A program made the translations under genes and the position numbers. This document shows positions 1-8,288 of a DNA stretch of 30,797 nucleotides, one piece after another. The stretch is from JABSOG01 sp041583135 (lineage in GTDB: Bacteria > Pseudomonadota > Gammaproteobacteria > Enterobacterales > Alteromonadaceae). The stretch is from NCBI GenBank assembly GCA_041583135.1, contig JBFHGJ010000066.1:1-30797 (forward strand). The letters run 5' to 3'. Below the pieces are notes generated by a model. That model searched no databases. It was given only the letters and a program-made list of their open reading frames with translations, and was not told where the DNA came from. How positions within the stretch are numbered: position 1 is the stretch's first letter; every line of letters starts with the position of its first letter.

Positions 1-1
1 C

Positions 2-364
2 GTTATCGGTCTATTGGTATTGGGACCCGAGCGTTTGCCGGTAGCCATACGCACCGTGTCTGGTTGGTATCGTACCATCAAGCAAATGGCCAATTCGGTC
101 AGCGCCGAAATGAGTCATGAACTCAAAGTGCATGAATTGCACCAGAACCTAAAAAAGGCTGAGCAGCAAGGGATGGAAAATCTTTCTCCTGAGCTTAGCC
201 GTTCGGTGCAGGAGCTTAAGGACGCTGCGGCTTCGGTCAACGGATACGTTAATGACAGCCACACTGTTAAAGAGCCTGAGCCTGAGCCAGAGCTTGAGTC
301 TGAACAGGCGCAAAATCCCGCAATAACCAACCCAGCCAAGACAAAAGCCAAAACCGATGAGTAA
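2..364 (+). CDS. tatB: Sec-independent translocase subunit TatB (5' end missing)
   Basis: This is the C-terminal part of TatB, the membrane subunit that with TatC forms the receptor for twin-arginine signal peptides of folded exported proteins. The reading frame is open from base 2, so the true start lies upstream of the window. The family hallmark is the end of the N-terminal membrane helix followed by the hinge and amphipathic helix, visible here as VLGPERLP and then IRTVSGWYRT. The rest is charged and coiled-coil-like, ending in an acidic Glu-Pro repeat tail, as usual for TatB. The stop codon overlaps the tatC start by 8 bases, which implies translational coupling. tatA is expected just upstream, outside the window. 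Confidence 0.95.
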   Translation, partial: VIGLLVLGPERLPVAIRTVSGWYRTIKQMANSVSAEMSHELKVHELHQNLKKAEQQGMENLSPELSRSVQELKDAAASVNGYVNDSHTVKEPEPEPELESEQAQNPAITNPAKTKAKTDE

Positions 365-1130
365 TACAGAACAAAGTCATACCCTGATAGGGCATCTGGT
401 CGAACTGCGCTCGCGTCTTTTGCGCATTGTTTTGGCGGTGATGATCATTTTTATCGCCAGTGCCTATTTTGCCAATGATATCTATATTTGGGTGTCTAAG
501 CCGTTGACCGATGCGTTGCCAAGCGGTGCGACCATGATAGCCAAGGACATCGCTTCACCATTGCTTGCCCCTTTTAAATTGACCTTTATGTTGTCGATTT
601 ACCTATCAATGCCCTACATTCTTTACCAAATTTGGTCTTTTATCGCTCCGGGTTTGTATAAGCATGAAAAGCGCTTAGTGGCGCCGCTATTGATCTCCAG
701 CACCTTGCTGTTTTATGCCGGGGTGGCGTTTTGTTACTTTGTGCTGTTTAACATCGTTTTTAGTTTTTTTGCCGGAGTGGCGCCTGCCATTGTCTCTTAC
801 ACGCCGGATATCACCAGTTATCTCGACTTTGTTTTGATGTTGTTTTTTGCCTTTGGCCTTGCTTTTGAGATCCCAGTGGTACTGCTGCTACTGATCTGGA
901 CCGGAATTACCACAGCCGATGCGATGCGACAAAAACGCCCCTACATCATTTTGGCCGCTTTTGTGATCGGGATGTTTTTGACGCCGCCTGATGTGATCTC
1001 TCAAACCTTGTTGGCGGTGCCGATGTGGCTGTTGTTTGAGGTTGGGTTGCTGTTTGCCCACTTTTATACGCCAAAGCCAAAGTCTGATGAAGCGCAAGAC
1101 GAAGACCAAGAGCAGCACAGTCACAACTAA
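357..1130 (+). CDS. tatC: Sec-independent translocase subunit TatC
   Basis: TatC is the polytopic inner-membrane core of the twin-arginine translocase; it binds the RR motif of signal peptides together with TatB. The 257-residue product has the usual family length and about six hydrophobic segments (near residues 20-40, 72-95, 110-135, 155-180, 195-212 and 214-232). Family sequences seen are HLVELRSRLLR at the N-terminus, SFIAPGLYKHEKR in the middle and FLTPPDVISQ near the end. The C-terminus is a short acidic, hydrophilic tail. It overlaps tatB by 8 bases and lies 3 bases before tatD, so the three are one transcript. Confidence 0.97.
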   Translation: MSNTEQSHTLIGHLVELRSRLLRIVLAVMIIFIASAYFANDIYIWVSKPLTDALPSGATMIAKDIASPLLAPFKLTFMLSIYLSMPYILYQIWSFIAPGLYKHEKRLVAPLLISSTLLFYAGVAFCYFVLFNIVFSFFAGVAPAIVSYTPDITSYLDFVLMLFFAFGLAFEIPVVLLLLIWTGITTADAMRQKRPYIILAAFVIGMFLTPPDVISQTLLAVPMWLLFEVGLLFAHFYTPKPKSDEAQDEDQEQHSHN

Positions 1131-1133
1131 TCT

Positions 1134-1931
1134 ATGAAACTTTTTGATATTGCCGTTAACGCCAGTAATAAGCAGCTCATTGAACACTTTGATGCGCTGC
1201 TGAGTCGTTCTTTGACTGCCGGTGTCGATAAATGGTTGATGGTTGGCACGGATCTGCAAGAGAGCGCCGAAGTGTTGGCATTATGCGACAAAGATCCCAG
1301 CGGAGGTCATCTTTTTTGCACTGCCGGCGTGCATCCTCACGATGCCAAATCGGTCGATGACAGTTATATCGATACCCTAAAGATGCTGCATCAAGACCCG
1401 CGTGTGGTCGCCGTCGGTGAATGCGGATTGGATTTTAATCGTGATTTTTCGCCACGTCCGGTGCAAGAGCGGGTGTTTGAACAGCAGCTTAATCTTGCTG
1501 ATGAACTACAAAAACCGGCGTATTTGCATGAACGTGATGCCGCTAAACGTTTTTGCGACATTTTTGCACCTTTTGCCGATAGTATCCCCAAGGCTGTGAT
1601 CCATTGCTTTACCGGTGATAAATCTACCTTGCATCGCTATCTTGATATGGGTTTATACGTTGGTATCACCGGTTGGGTGTGTGATGAACGCCGAGGCACA
1701 GAGCTTAGAGAGTTACTGCGCTATATTCCTTTAGACAGGTTGATGATTGAAACCGACGCGCCTTTTTTACTGCCGCGTAATCTAACACCCAAGCCAAAAT
1801 CACGACGCAACGAGCCGGCTTATTTGTCGCATATCGCAATGGAGATCGCGCAGATCTTGGGGCTTGAGGCAAAGCAGGTCTTTGAGGCCAGCTATCACAA
1901 CAGCTGTGACTTTTTCTCCGTGAAAGAGTGA
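1134..1931 (+). CDS. tatD: TatD family metal-dependent hydrolase / 3'-5' DNase
   Basis: TatD is a cytoplasmic TIM-barrel metallohydrolase with 3'-5' exonuclease/DNase activity; it is encoded with the Tat genes but is not needed for export. The 265-residue product shows the family blocks DIAVN at the start, AGVHPHD, GECGLDFNRDFSP (metal-site Glu), HCFTG and IETDAPFLLPRN near the C-terminus (catalytic Asp). It begins 3 bases after the tatC stop and is followed 4 bases later by a diguanylate cyclase gene. The N-terminal DIAVN rather than an HxH metal motif matches the TatD branch of the family rather than YcfH. Confidence 0.95.
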   Translation: MKLFDIAVNASNKQLIEHFDALLSRSLTAGVDKWLMVGTDLQESAEVLALCDKDPSGGHLFCTAGVHPHDAKSVDDSYIDTLKMLHQDPRVVAVGECGLDFNRDFSPRPVQERVFEQQLNLADELQKPAYLHERDAAKRFCDIFAPFADSIPKAVIHCFTGDKSTLHRYLDMGLYVGITGWVCDERRGTELRELLRYIPLDRLMIETDAPFLLPRNLTPKPKSRRNEPAYLSHIAMEIAQILGLEAKQVFEASYHNSCDFFSVKE

Positions 1932-1935
1932 TGAT

Positions 1936-3309
1936 ATGAAACGTCTTGATACCATCGCTATGTTGATCGCCTCCAGTGGACTTATCGGCGCCTTGGTGGC
2001 AATAAACTTTGCCTTGGTATTGCTTTATCTGTTTTCTCGTCATCGCCGCTTTATACCGCTGGCTATGTATGTGTTTTTGCTTACGTTGGCCTATTCCGCT
2101 TTACTTGATAGCGCTTTGAATATTTGGCACCTGCCAAGTGTAGCCTTAACAGATTATTGGCTATGGTTGATGGCGCCGGCTCTTTTGGTTGGACAGTATT
2201 TTTCAGCTACCAGTCTCAATCTGCACCGGCACCAGCCTAAGCTTAAAAAAGTGTTTGCGACCCTAAGCGCATTGGTATTTACGACGCTGCTGTTGTACTT
2301 GGTATTTGATGTCGCTGAGATGTGGGTCGTTTCGCTCTATGCATTGCAAGCGCTGGGCTTAGCTGGCATCGCCATGTGGTCTAAGTGGCGGCTCAAGGTT
2401 GACATTGCCCTGTGGATCACTGGCGGTTGGCTGGCGATTTTTTCTGCCTGTTGTTTTGCTATCAGTGTGTTTACCGGCTTCAGACCGAACCATGAAAGTG
2501 GTAGCTATGTGGTGATGCTAGGGATCAGCGTTGCTGGCGTGGCATTTTGGTTTATTGCTCTGAGCAAGCAATATTTGCGTGAACGCAGCAGGGTGTTGGC
2601 CGAGCAGCATAAGGCGCTGGCCGAGTTAAAGGCCAATGAAAAAATGCGAAGCAAGCTGCTGCAAGTCCAAGAGCAAGCCCAAGAAGCCCTTGAGGCAAAA
2701 ATTCAAGAGCGCACTTTCGAGCTTGAAATTGCCCTACGGGAACTGCAAGAAGCCAATCGTGAATTGGAAGAAAAGAACACCCAAGACGCGTTGACCGGAC
2801 TGAAAAATCGCCGTTTTTTCGACAAGAAATACCTAGCCGAGTTTCGCCGTTCAAGGCGGGAACGCAGCGAACTGAGCATTGTTATGCTCGACATCGATCA
2901 CTTTAAAAAGGTCAATGACAACTACGGCCATTTGGCTGGAGATGAGGTCATTCGCTGCGTCGGTCGCATCATCGGCGATATGTTGAAAAGACCCTCCGAT
3001 GCCGGTTGTCGATATGGCGGGGAAGAATTTGCCCTCATACTGCCCAATACCGATACCCAAGGGGCATTGCAGTTGGCACAAAAAATCAATGAACGGATTG
3101 AACAAACGCATATCACCACAGATGCGGGTATGATTCAAATTACAGTGAGCTGTGGTGTCTATACCAATGTCGCCGAGCTGGAAATGGCACAAAATGCCCA
3201 TGTTGAATTTGCCGACCAAGCGCTATATTGCGCCAAGCAAACCGGGCGCAACCGAGTGGTACATTATAATCAAATGCCAGCTAAGCCTAAGCTGGCTAAG
3301 TCTAAATGA
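1936..3309 (+). CDS. Membrane-bound diguanylate cyclase (GGDEF family)
   Basis: A 457-residue membrane protein predicted to make cyclic di-GMP from two GTP. The first roughly 205 residues contain about seven hydrophobic segments, followed by a charged coiled coil (about 215-285) and a C-terminal GGDEF domain (about 290-447). The active-site motif is the functional variant GGEEF at residues 361-365. An RxxD inhibitory site (RPSD, 352-355) lies exactly five residues before it, so product feedback inhibition is expected. It starts 4 bases after tatD and ends 33 bases before hemB, and probably shares the tat transcript. The signal sensed by the membrane part cannot be read from sequence. As I recall, a GGDEF gene also lies between tatD and hemB in Shewanella. 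Confidence 0.93.
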   Translation: MKRLDTIAMLIASSGLIGALVAINFALVLLYLFSRHRRFIPLAMYVFLLTLAYSALLDSALNIWHLPSVALTDYWLWLMAPALLVGQYFSATSLNLHRHQPKLKKVFATLSALVFTTLLLYLVFDVAEMWVVSLYALQALGLAGIAMWSKWRLKVDIALWITGGWLAIFSACCFAISVFTGFRPNHESGSYVVMLGISVAGVAFWFIALSKQYLRERSRVLAEQHKALAELKANEKMRSKLLQVQEQAQEALEAKIQERTFELEIALRELQEANRELEEKNTQDALTGLKNRRFFDKKYLAEFRRSRRERSELSIVMLDIDHFKKVNDNYGHLAGDEVIRCVGRIIGDMLKRPSDAGCRYGGEEFALILPNTDTQGALQLAQKINERIEQTHITTDAGMIQITVSCGVYTNVAELEMAQNAHVEFADQALYCAKQTGRNRVVHYNQMPAKPKLAKSK

Positions 3310-3342
3310 GCACAATACGTTAAGCCAATTTAGGAGTCAGTC

Positions 3343-4338
3343 ATGACCTTTCCCTATAGCCGTATGCGCCGTATGCGCAAAGATGATTTTTCCCGCCGCC
3401 TGATGGCTGAAACAACGCTGACGGTGAATGATCTTATTTATCCGATGTTCATTCTCGAAGGTGAGCAACAGCGTGAAGCGGTCGCTTCAATGCCAGGTGT
3501 TGAGCGAGTGTCTATTGATTTGCTGCTCGAAGAAGCAAAAGAGTTGGTTGAACTTGGTGTGCCAGCGATTGCGCTGTTTCCGGTGACCCCGGCGGAGAAA
3601 AAGTCGCTTTTAGGCGAAGAAGCCTATAACCCGCAAGGACTTGCGCAGCGCGCCGTCAGAGCGCTAAAAGCCAGCTTCCCTGAGCTTGGGGTGATCACTG
3701 ATGTGGCTCTTGATCCATTCACTGTACATGGTCAAGACGGCATTATCGATGAACAAGGCTATGTGCTCAACGACATTACCGTTGATACCTTGGTCAAACA
3801 GGCATTATCGCATGCCGAAGCAGGTGCCGATGTGGTTGCGCCGTCGGATATGATGGACGGTCGAATTGGTGCTATTCGAGAAGCCCTAGAGGAAAACGGT
3901 TTTGATACCACACGTATTTTGGCCTACTCGGCAAAATATGCGTCGAGCTACTATGGCCCGTTTCGTGATGCGGTCGGCTCATCAGGTAACCTCAAAGGCG
4001 GCAACAAAAAGAGTTATCAAATGGACCCGGCCAACAGTGATGAAGCCCTCAGAGAGATCATGCTCGATCTGGAAGAAGGTGCAGATATGGTGATGGTTAA
4101 ACCCGGTATGCCTTATTTGGATGTGGTCCGTCGGGTTAAAGATGAGTTTGGCGTGCCAACCTATGCTTATCAGGTCAGTGGTGAGTATTCAATGCACATG
4201 GCTGCGATTGACAATGGTTGGTTGGACGCGAAATCTTGCGTCATGGAATCCTTGCTTTGCTTTAAGCGCGCCGGGGCTGATGGCATCTTGACCTATTTTG
4301 CCAAGCAAGCCGCCATTTGGCTTAAAAAGTCATCGTAA
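3343..4338 (+). CDS. hemB: Delta-aminolevulinic acid dehydratase (porphobilinogen synthase)
   Basis: HemB condenses two 5-aminolevulinate molecules to porphobilinogen, an early step of heme synthesis in the cytoplasm. The 331-residue product has both Schiff-base lysines, in AYSAKYASSYYGP (K198) and MVMVKPGMPYLD (K253). The metal region reads DVALDPFTVHGQDG, with Asp and His in place of the three zinc cysteines of the E. coli enzyme; this is the Mg-dependent type known from Pseudomonas aeruginosa. The ATG has a good ribosome site (AGGAGT) 5-9 bases upstream. It lies at the end of the tatBCD/GGDEF run and is followed by a long hairpin. Confidence 0.97.
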   Translation: MTFPYSRMRRMRKDDFSRRLMAETTLTVNDLIYPMFILEGEQQREAVASMPGVERVSIDLLLEEAKELVELGVPAIALFPVTPAEKKSLLGEEAYNPQGLAQRAVRALKASFPELGVITDVALDPFTVHGQDGIIDEQGYVLNDITVDTLVKQALSHAEAGADVVAPSDMMDGRIGAIREALEENGFDTTRILAYSAKYASSYYGPFRDAVGSSGNLKGGNKKSYQMDPANSDEALREIMLDLEEGADMVMVKPGMPYLDVVRRVKDEFGVPTYAYQVSGEYSMHMAAIDNGWLDAKSCVMESLLCFKRAGADGILTYFAKQAAIWLKKSS

Positions 4339-4351
4339 TCGCTTAGTTTAA

Positions 4352-4405
4352 AATACGTTATAATTGTCGTGCTTGTTTTTAAATGTACGGCAATTGTAAC
4401 GTATT
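4352..4405. terminator. Long imperfect hairpin after hemB, convergent intergenic region
   Basis: An inverted repeat pairs 4352-4370 with 4387-4405 around a 16-base loop. All but two positions are Watson-Crick, and those two are G-U pairs when read on the plus strand. The stem is AT-rich. On the plus strand it is followed by T-rich sequence (from about 4409), so it may end hemB transcription. The right arm runs into the stop codon of the minus-strand gene. Terminator function is inferred; the stem is less GC-rich than a classical intrinsic terminator. Confidence 0.55.
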
Positions 4406-5168
4406 AATTGTTTTCCTCTTGTTTTTCAAAGATGTTTTTCGGCTTTATATACTTATCTAAGCTTTCCTTAAGCAGTTTTGCCGTGGCATTGCCTTTGCCG
4501 CAGCCGCCGGAATAACCACTCCAGCTAAAATAGCTAAAACCATTGTGATCGAGTTTACGCTCTATCTGTACACACCTGCCGTTGTAATTGATGACCCGGG
4601 TTGTCGGGCTGATTTGATGGGCTGTCTCATACAAAGGTTTGATTGCCGGGTCGTCCAACGAATTGCTGGATTTAATATCCGGCAATGGAGACTCGGGCAT
4701 TGATACTCCTGCCATAAAATCTTGTTGTTTAGATTCGATTAGGTTGCTGATTGACTTGCTGGGACTAAAAACAACGGTGGCTTGGCTTGACGGAGGTATT
4801 GACGGCTTGGCGTTGATTGGCGTGGCTGTTGTGCCCTTAGATTTTGTGTCAGCCGTTGTTGGCTTCTTTTCATTGTGTTGAGGCGCCTGTTGTTTTGACT
4901 GAGCAGGTTGCGCTACGTTTTTTGGCTCAGGATCAGGCTGCGCCTTTGTTTCGGCCTTTGGCTGTTGTGGTGGTTTGCTGGGGGCAACCGGCTTGGGTTT
5001 GGGTAAAAAAAGCAGCTTGGCAGCGATCACCGCTCTAGGCGCCGATTGGCTCGGCGTCTTAGGTGTGCTGGAATGCCAAATAAATAATCCCGACAAGAAA
5101 GTCAGGTGAAGGATTATGGATAACCCAATCGCCCGTCCAAGTTTAAGATTAATAACAACTTTTCCCAA
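4404..5168 (-). CDS. TonB/TolA-shaped proline-rich membrane protein, function unknown
   Basis: A 254-residue protein I do not recognise by family. It has a short cytoplasmic start, one hydrophobic helix (about residues 13-32), then a long Pro/Lys/Ala/Gln-rich stretch (about 35-140) resembling the periplasm-spanning linker of TonB or TolA, and a compact C-terminal domain. That domain has two cysteines (in NGRCVQIE and SGGCGKGN) and the aromatic block FSYFSWSGYSGG, and would sit in the periplasm, where the cysteines could form a disulfide. It does not show the usual TonB C-terminal motif. The only start compatible with the upstream in-frame stop is a TTG without an obvious ribosome site, so the N-terminus is uncertain. 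The gene converges on hemB and diverges from the PAS-GGDEF-EAL gene. Confidence 0.7.
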   Translation of the reverse strand: MGKVVINLKLGRAIGLSIILHLTFLSGLFIWHSSTPKTPSQSAPRAVIAAKLLFLPKPKPVAPSKPPQQPKAETKAQPDPEPKNVAQPAQSKQQAPQHNEKKPTTADTKSKGTTATPINAKPSIPPSSQATVVFSPSKSISNLIESKQQDFMAGVSMPESPLPDIKSSNSLDDPAIKPLYETAHQISPTTRVINYNGRCVQIERKLDHNGFSYFSWSGYSGGCGKGNATAKLLKESLDKYIKPKNIFEKQEENN

Positions 5169-5240
5169 AGTTTTAGATGAAGGCTAAGACTGCCTAGGTT
5201 GGAAAAAGTTCAAAACGCCGCGCTGAGCCGGGTTTACAAA

Positions 5241-5269
5241 TTGCGAATTGAACAAAATTGGACTATTAA
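5241..5269 (+). promoter_or_regulatory. Probable sigma70 promoter of the PAS-GGDEF-EAL gene
   Basis: A -35 hexamer TTGCGA (5241-5246) and a -10 hexamer TATTAA (5264-5269) are separated by exactly 17 bases. A start near 5276 would give a leader of about 20 bases before the ATG at 5296. This placement argues against translation from the upstream in-frame TTG at 5248, which would lie inside the promoter spacer. Confidence 0.6.
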
Positions 5270-5295
5270 TTAAGGAGCGAACGCGGGGATTTTGC

Positions 5296-8166
5296 ATGAA
5301 AAGACCGGGTCAAAAAGCCTGTGAGCAAGATGGCGAAAATGCGCTGTCAGTGGCAAAACGCAAGTCGATTTTACTCGATGAGGCGGAAAAAATTGCACGC
5401 ATGGGCACCTGGGACTGGAACATCAAAAATAACGAAGTGTGCTGGTCTGCGGTGTTTTTCGATATTGTACAACTTGATCCGAAAGAGACTGAACCGAGTT
5501 TAGCTGCCTACCTCGCATTGCTTGGTGAAGAAGATCGCACCTCTCTTTACAACGCCGTTATCGGCTGTATTAAAACCCACCAAGTATTTGAACACCATCA
5601 TCGACTGATATTGCCCGATGGCAACGTCAGGCACATTGAAAGTCGAGGTAACACCTTATTTGACGAAGCAGGTCGTCCTCATCGTATGATAGGAACCATA
5701 CATGATGTGACAGAGCGGATTGAAGCGCAGCTAAAGCAAGAAATGTTTTTTCGGCTGGTCAATACCTCCATCAACGAGATCTATATTATCGATTGTCAAA
5801 GCTATCGCTTTACCTTTGCCAGTGAAGGGGCATGTCGCAATTTGGGCTATACTCAGCAAGAGCTGACGCAACTGACGCCATTTGATTTATGTCCGGTATT
5901 ACCTAAGGTGCAGGTCATTGAAATGATGGCGCCTGTGGTGAAGCGGCAGCAGGAGTTGGCTATTTTTGAATGTGTTCATGCACGTAAGGACGGCAGCACC
6001 TATCCGGTGGAAGTGCACTTACAGATGATGGACAAAGGGGGGCCAGCGATGATTGTGGCGGTGGTTCTAGATATCAGTGCCAAAAAGCAGGCGCAGCAAA
6101 AGCTCAATGATCAGGCCGTATTGCTGCGCTCGGTGATCGACGCCACCCGAGATCTGATCTTTTTTAAAGATAGCCAGGGGCACTACCTCGGCTGCAACAA
6201 GGCATTTGAAAAACTCACCGGCTTTGATGAACACGAATTGATAGGACAAAGCGATTTTGCCATCTTCGAGGGGGCCAGAGCTAAGCAATTTGAGCAGGGC
6301 GACAACAATGTTATCAGCCAAGGTGCCATTGAACGCTATCAACTGTGGACCAGCTATTGTGACGGCAACCGTGTATTGCTTGATACCACCAAAACCCCCT
6401 ATTACAACCAGTCGGGAGAAATTGCCGGGGTTGTCGGAGTATGCTCCGATGCCACCGACAGCTGGCATTTTGAAAAGAACCTGAAAACCCAAGCGCGGTT
6501 CTTACAATCGATCATCGACCACATCAACGAGTCGATCATCGTGGTCAATCATGCCTTGGAAGTGCAGCTGATCAACAAAACCGCCAAACGCTATATTGAC
6601 CAAGGCATAATGGTTGAGCCGCGCTTACGCAAAGGTCAGCGTGATATGGAAGGACAACTGTTACCTTGTCCTTTGTGTGAAGTGTTGGAGCAAAGGGTGA
6701 ACAAAACGGTGATCCACAACCATACCTCGGGGGATGGCATCATTCGTCATATCGAACTGATGATATCGCCGCTGCTTGACGAAGAAGGTCATGTGATAGC
6801 GGCCATTGAAATAGGCCGCGATATTACCAATCATCTGAAGCTGCAACATCAACTGGAGCTGCAAAAAAACGCCTTTGAATACAATGCCCATTATGATGCG
6901 TTAACTTGTCTACCTAACCGGGTATTGTTTCATGACCGTTTGTCTCAAGCGATGGCCAAAGCGAAAAGAAATCGCGAACTTTTGGCCTTGTTCTTTGTCG
7001 ATTTGGATCATTTTAAAACCATCAATGACACTTATGGTCACGACATCGGCGATAGAGTGCTACAGCAGGCCGCCAATCGCATCAAATGTAGTGTTAGAGA
7101 GATGGATTCGGTTGCACGACTCGGCGGTGATGAGTTTACTGTGATATTGGAAAACATCCGGCAGGTTCAAAGCGCCACTATCATTGCACAAAAAATTGTC
7201 GATTCGATGCGTCCGCCTATTGTGATCGACGGCCGAAGTTTTACCGTCACTACCAGTATCGGCATCGCGCTATATCCTGATAACGGCGATTCTATTGAGG
7301 CGTTGATGAAACATGCCGACGAGGCGATGTATTTGGTCAAGCAGGAAAGCCGCGATGGGATGCAGTTTTATAGCGAAAACCTCTCTGATGAGGCATTTGA
7401 GCGCGCCTTGATGGAAGATCACCTCAGGCAGGCGCTGCAAAACAATGAGCTCAAAATTTGCTATCAGGCCACTTATGAGCTGAGCAATGGGCAAATGATT
7501 GGCATCGAAGCTTTAAGCCGTTGGTCGAGTCCTCAGCTAGGGACAGTGATGCCTGAGCAGTTTATCCCATTGGCCGAAGATGTTGGGTTGATCCAGTCGA
7601 TTGATGAGTGGGTGCTGGAAAAAGCCTGCCTGCAAATGGTGCAGTGGAAAGCGCAAGGATTGGGTGATATTCGACTTTCTGTCAATCTCTCATCGGTTGA
7701 GCTCAATCGCAAAAACCTCATCGATGTGGTGTCCAATATTCTCGATAGCACAGGTTGCGAGCCGCAATGGTTAGAAATTGAGATCACCGAAAGTGGCTTT
7801 ATCGGCAATCATCAACAGGCTCACCGTATGCTTGATGGCCTTAAGGCGCTGGGGGTTGGTTTAGTTATTGATGACTTTGGCACGGGTTATTCGTCGCTTA
7901 AAAAACTCAAAGAACTGCCTATCAGCAAGCTCAAAATCGACCATTCGTTTATCAGCAATGTTACCGGCTCCGACAACGATGCCGAGATTGCTCGGGCAGT
8001 AATCGCTCTGGCCAAATCTTTAGGGCTTAAGGTCGTTGCCGAAGGAGTAGAGACCGAGCAGCAACGTGAGTTGCTGATTGCACTTCACTGTGAGCAGGCA
8101 CAGGGGTATTTGTTCAGTTATCCGGTGAGCGCAGACTTAATGGCGCAAGAGTTGGCTTTATCCTAA
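5296..8166 (+). CDS. Multi-PAS GGDEF-EAL cyclic-di-GMP signalling protein
   Basis: A 956-residue protein without clear membrane helices. It has four PAS-type sensor modules (about 25-140, 150-265, 275-395 and 410-530), a GGDEF domain (about 540-700) and a C-terminal EAL domain (about 715-955). GGDEF is intact (610-614) with an RxxD inhibitory site at 601-604. The phosphodiesterase part has EAL at 738-740, DDFGTGYSSL at 859-868 and AEGVET, so both catalytic domains look competent. The fourth PAS module carries a CPLC pair (458-461), a possible metal or redox site. The ATG at 5296 is preceded by GGGGA 6 bases upstream and by a matching promoter; the longer frame from TTG 5248 is therefore less likely. 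No gene follows closely, so it is probably monocistronic. Confidence 0.93.
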   Translation: MKRPGQKACEQDGENALSVAKRKSILLDEAEKIARMGTWDWNIKNNEVCWSAVFFDIVQLDPKETEPSLAAYLALLGEEDRTSLYNAVIGCIKTHQVFEHHHRLILPDGNVRHIESRGNTLFDEAGRPHRMIGTIHDVTERIEAQLKQEMFFRLVNTSINEIYIIDCQSYRFTFASEGACRNLGYTQQELTQLTPFDLCPVLPKVQVIEMMAPVVKRQQELAIFECVHARKDGSTYPVEVHLQMMDKGGPAMIVAVVLDISAKKQAQQKLNDQAVLLRSVIDATRDLIFFKDSQGHYLGCNKAFEKLTGFDEHELIGQSDFAIFEGARAKQFEQGDNNVISQGAIERYQLWTSYCDGNRVLLDTTKTPYYNQSGEIAGVVGVCSDATDSWHFEKNLKTQARFLQSIIDHINESIIVVNHALEVQLINKTAKRYIDQGIMVEPRLRKGQRDMEGQLLPCPLCEVLEQRVNKTVIHNHTSGDGIIRHIELMISPLLDEEGHVIAAIEIGRDITNHLKLQHQLELQKNAFEYNAHYDALTCLPNRVLFHDRLSQAMAKAKRNRELLALFFVDLDHFKTINDTYGHDIGDRVLQQAANRIKCSVREMDSVARLGGDEFTVILENIRQVQSATIIAQKIVDSMRPPIVIDGRSFTVTTSIGIALYPDNGDSIEALMKHADEAMYLVKQESRDGMQFYSENLSDEAFERALMEDHLRQALQNNELKICYQATYELSNGQMIGIEALSRWSSPQLGTVMPEQFIPLAEDVGLIQSIDEWVLEKACLQMVQWKAQGLGDIRLSVNLSSVELNRKNLIDVVSNILDSTGCEPQWLEIEITESGFIGNHQQAHRMLDGLKALGVGLVIDDFGTGYSSLKKLKELPISKLKIDHSFISNVTGSDNDAEIARAVIALAKSLGLKVVAEGVETEQQRELLIALHCEQAQGYLFSYPVSADLMAQELALS

Positions 8167-8288
8167 AAAACATCGCTAAACATTTTGGGCCTTATAACCC
8201 GTTTTTAGGCTTAACGGCCGCATTATCCCTATTCAACCACGCCAACAACGGCTAAAATTTTCCGCCACTGCCATTTTCAATCATAATC

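Noticed and set aside
5248..5295. Upstream TTG start of the PAS-GGDEF-EAL protein
   Set aside because: It lies inside the spacer of the best promoter candidate and has no ribosome site, while ATG 5296 has GGGGA at good spacing.
8167..8288. Intrinsic terminator after the GGDEF-EAL gene
   Set aside because: Only a 4-base GCCT/AGGC pairing is visible around the T run; too weak to call.
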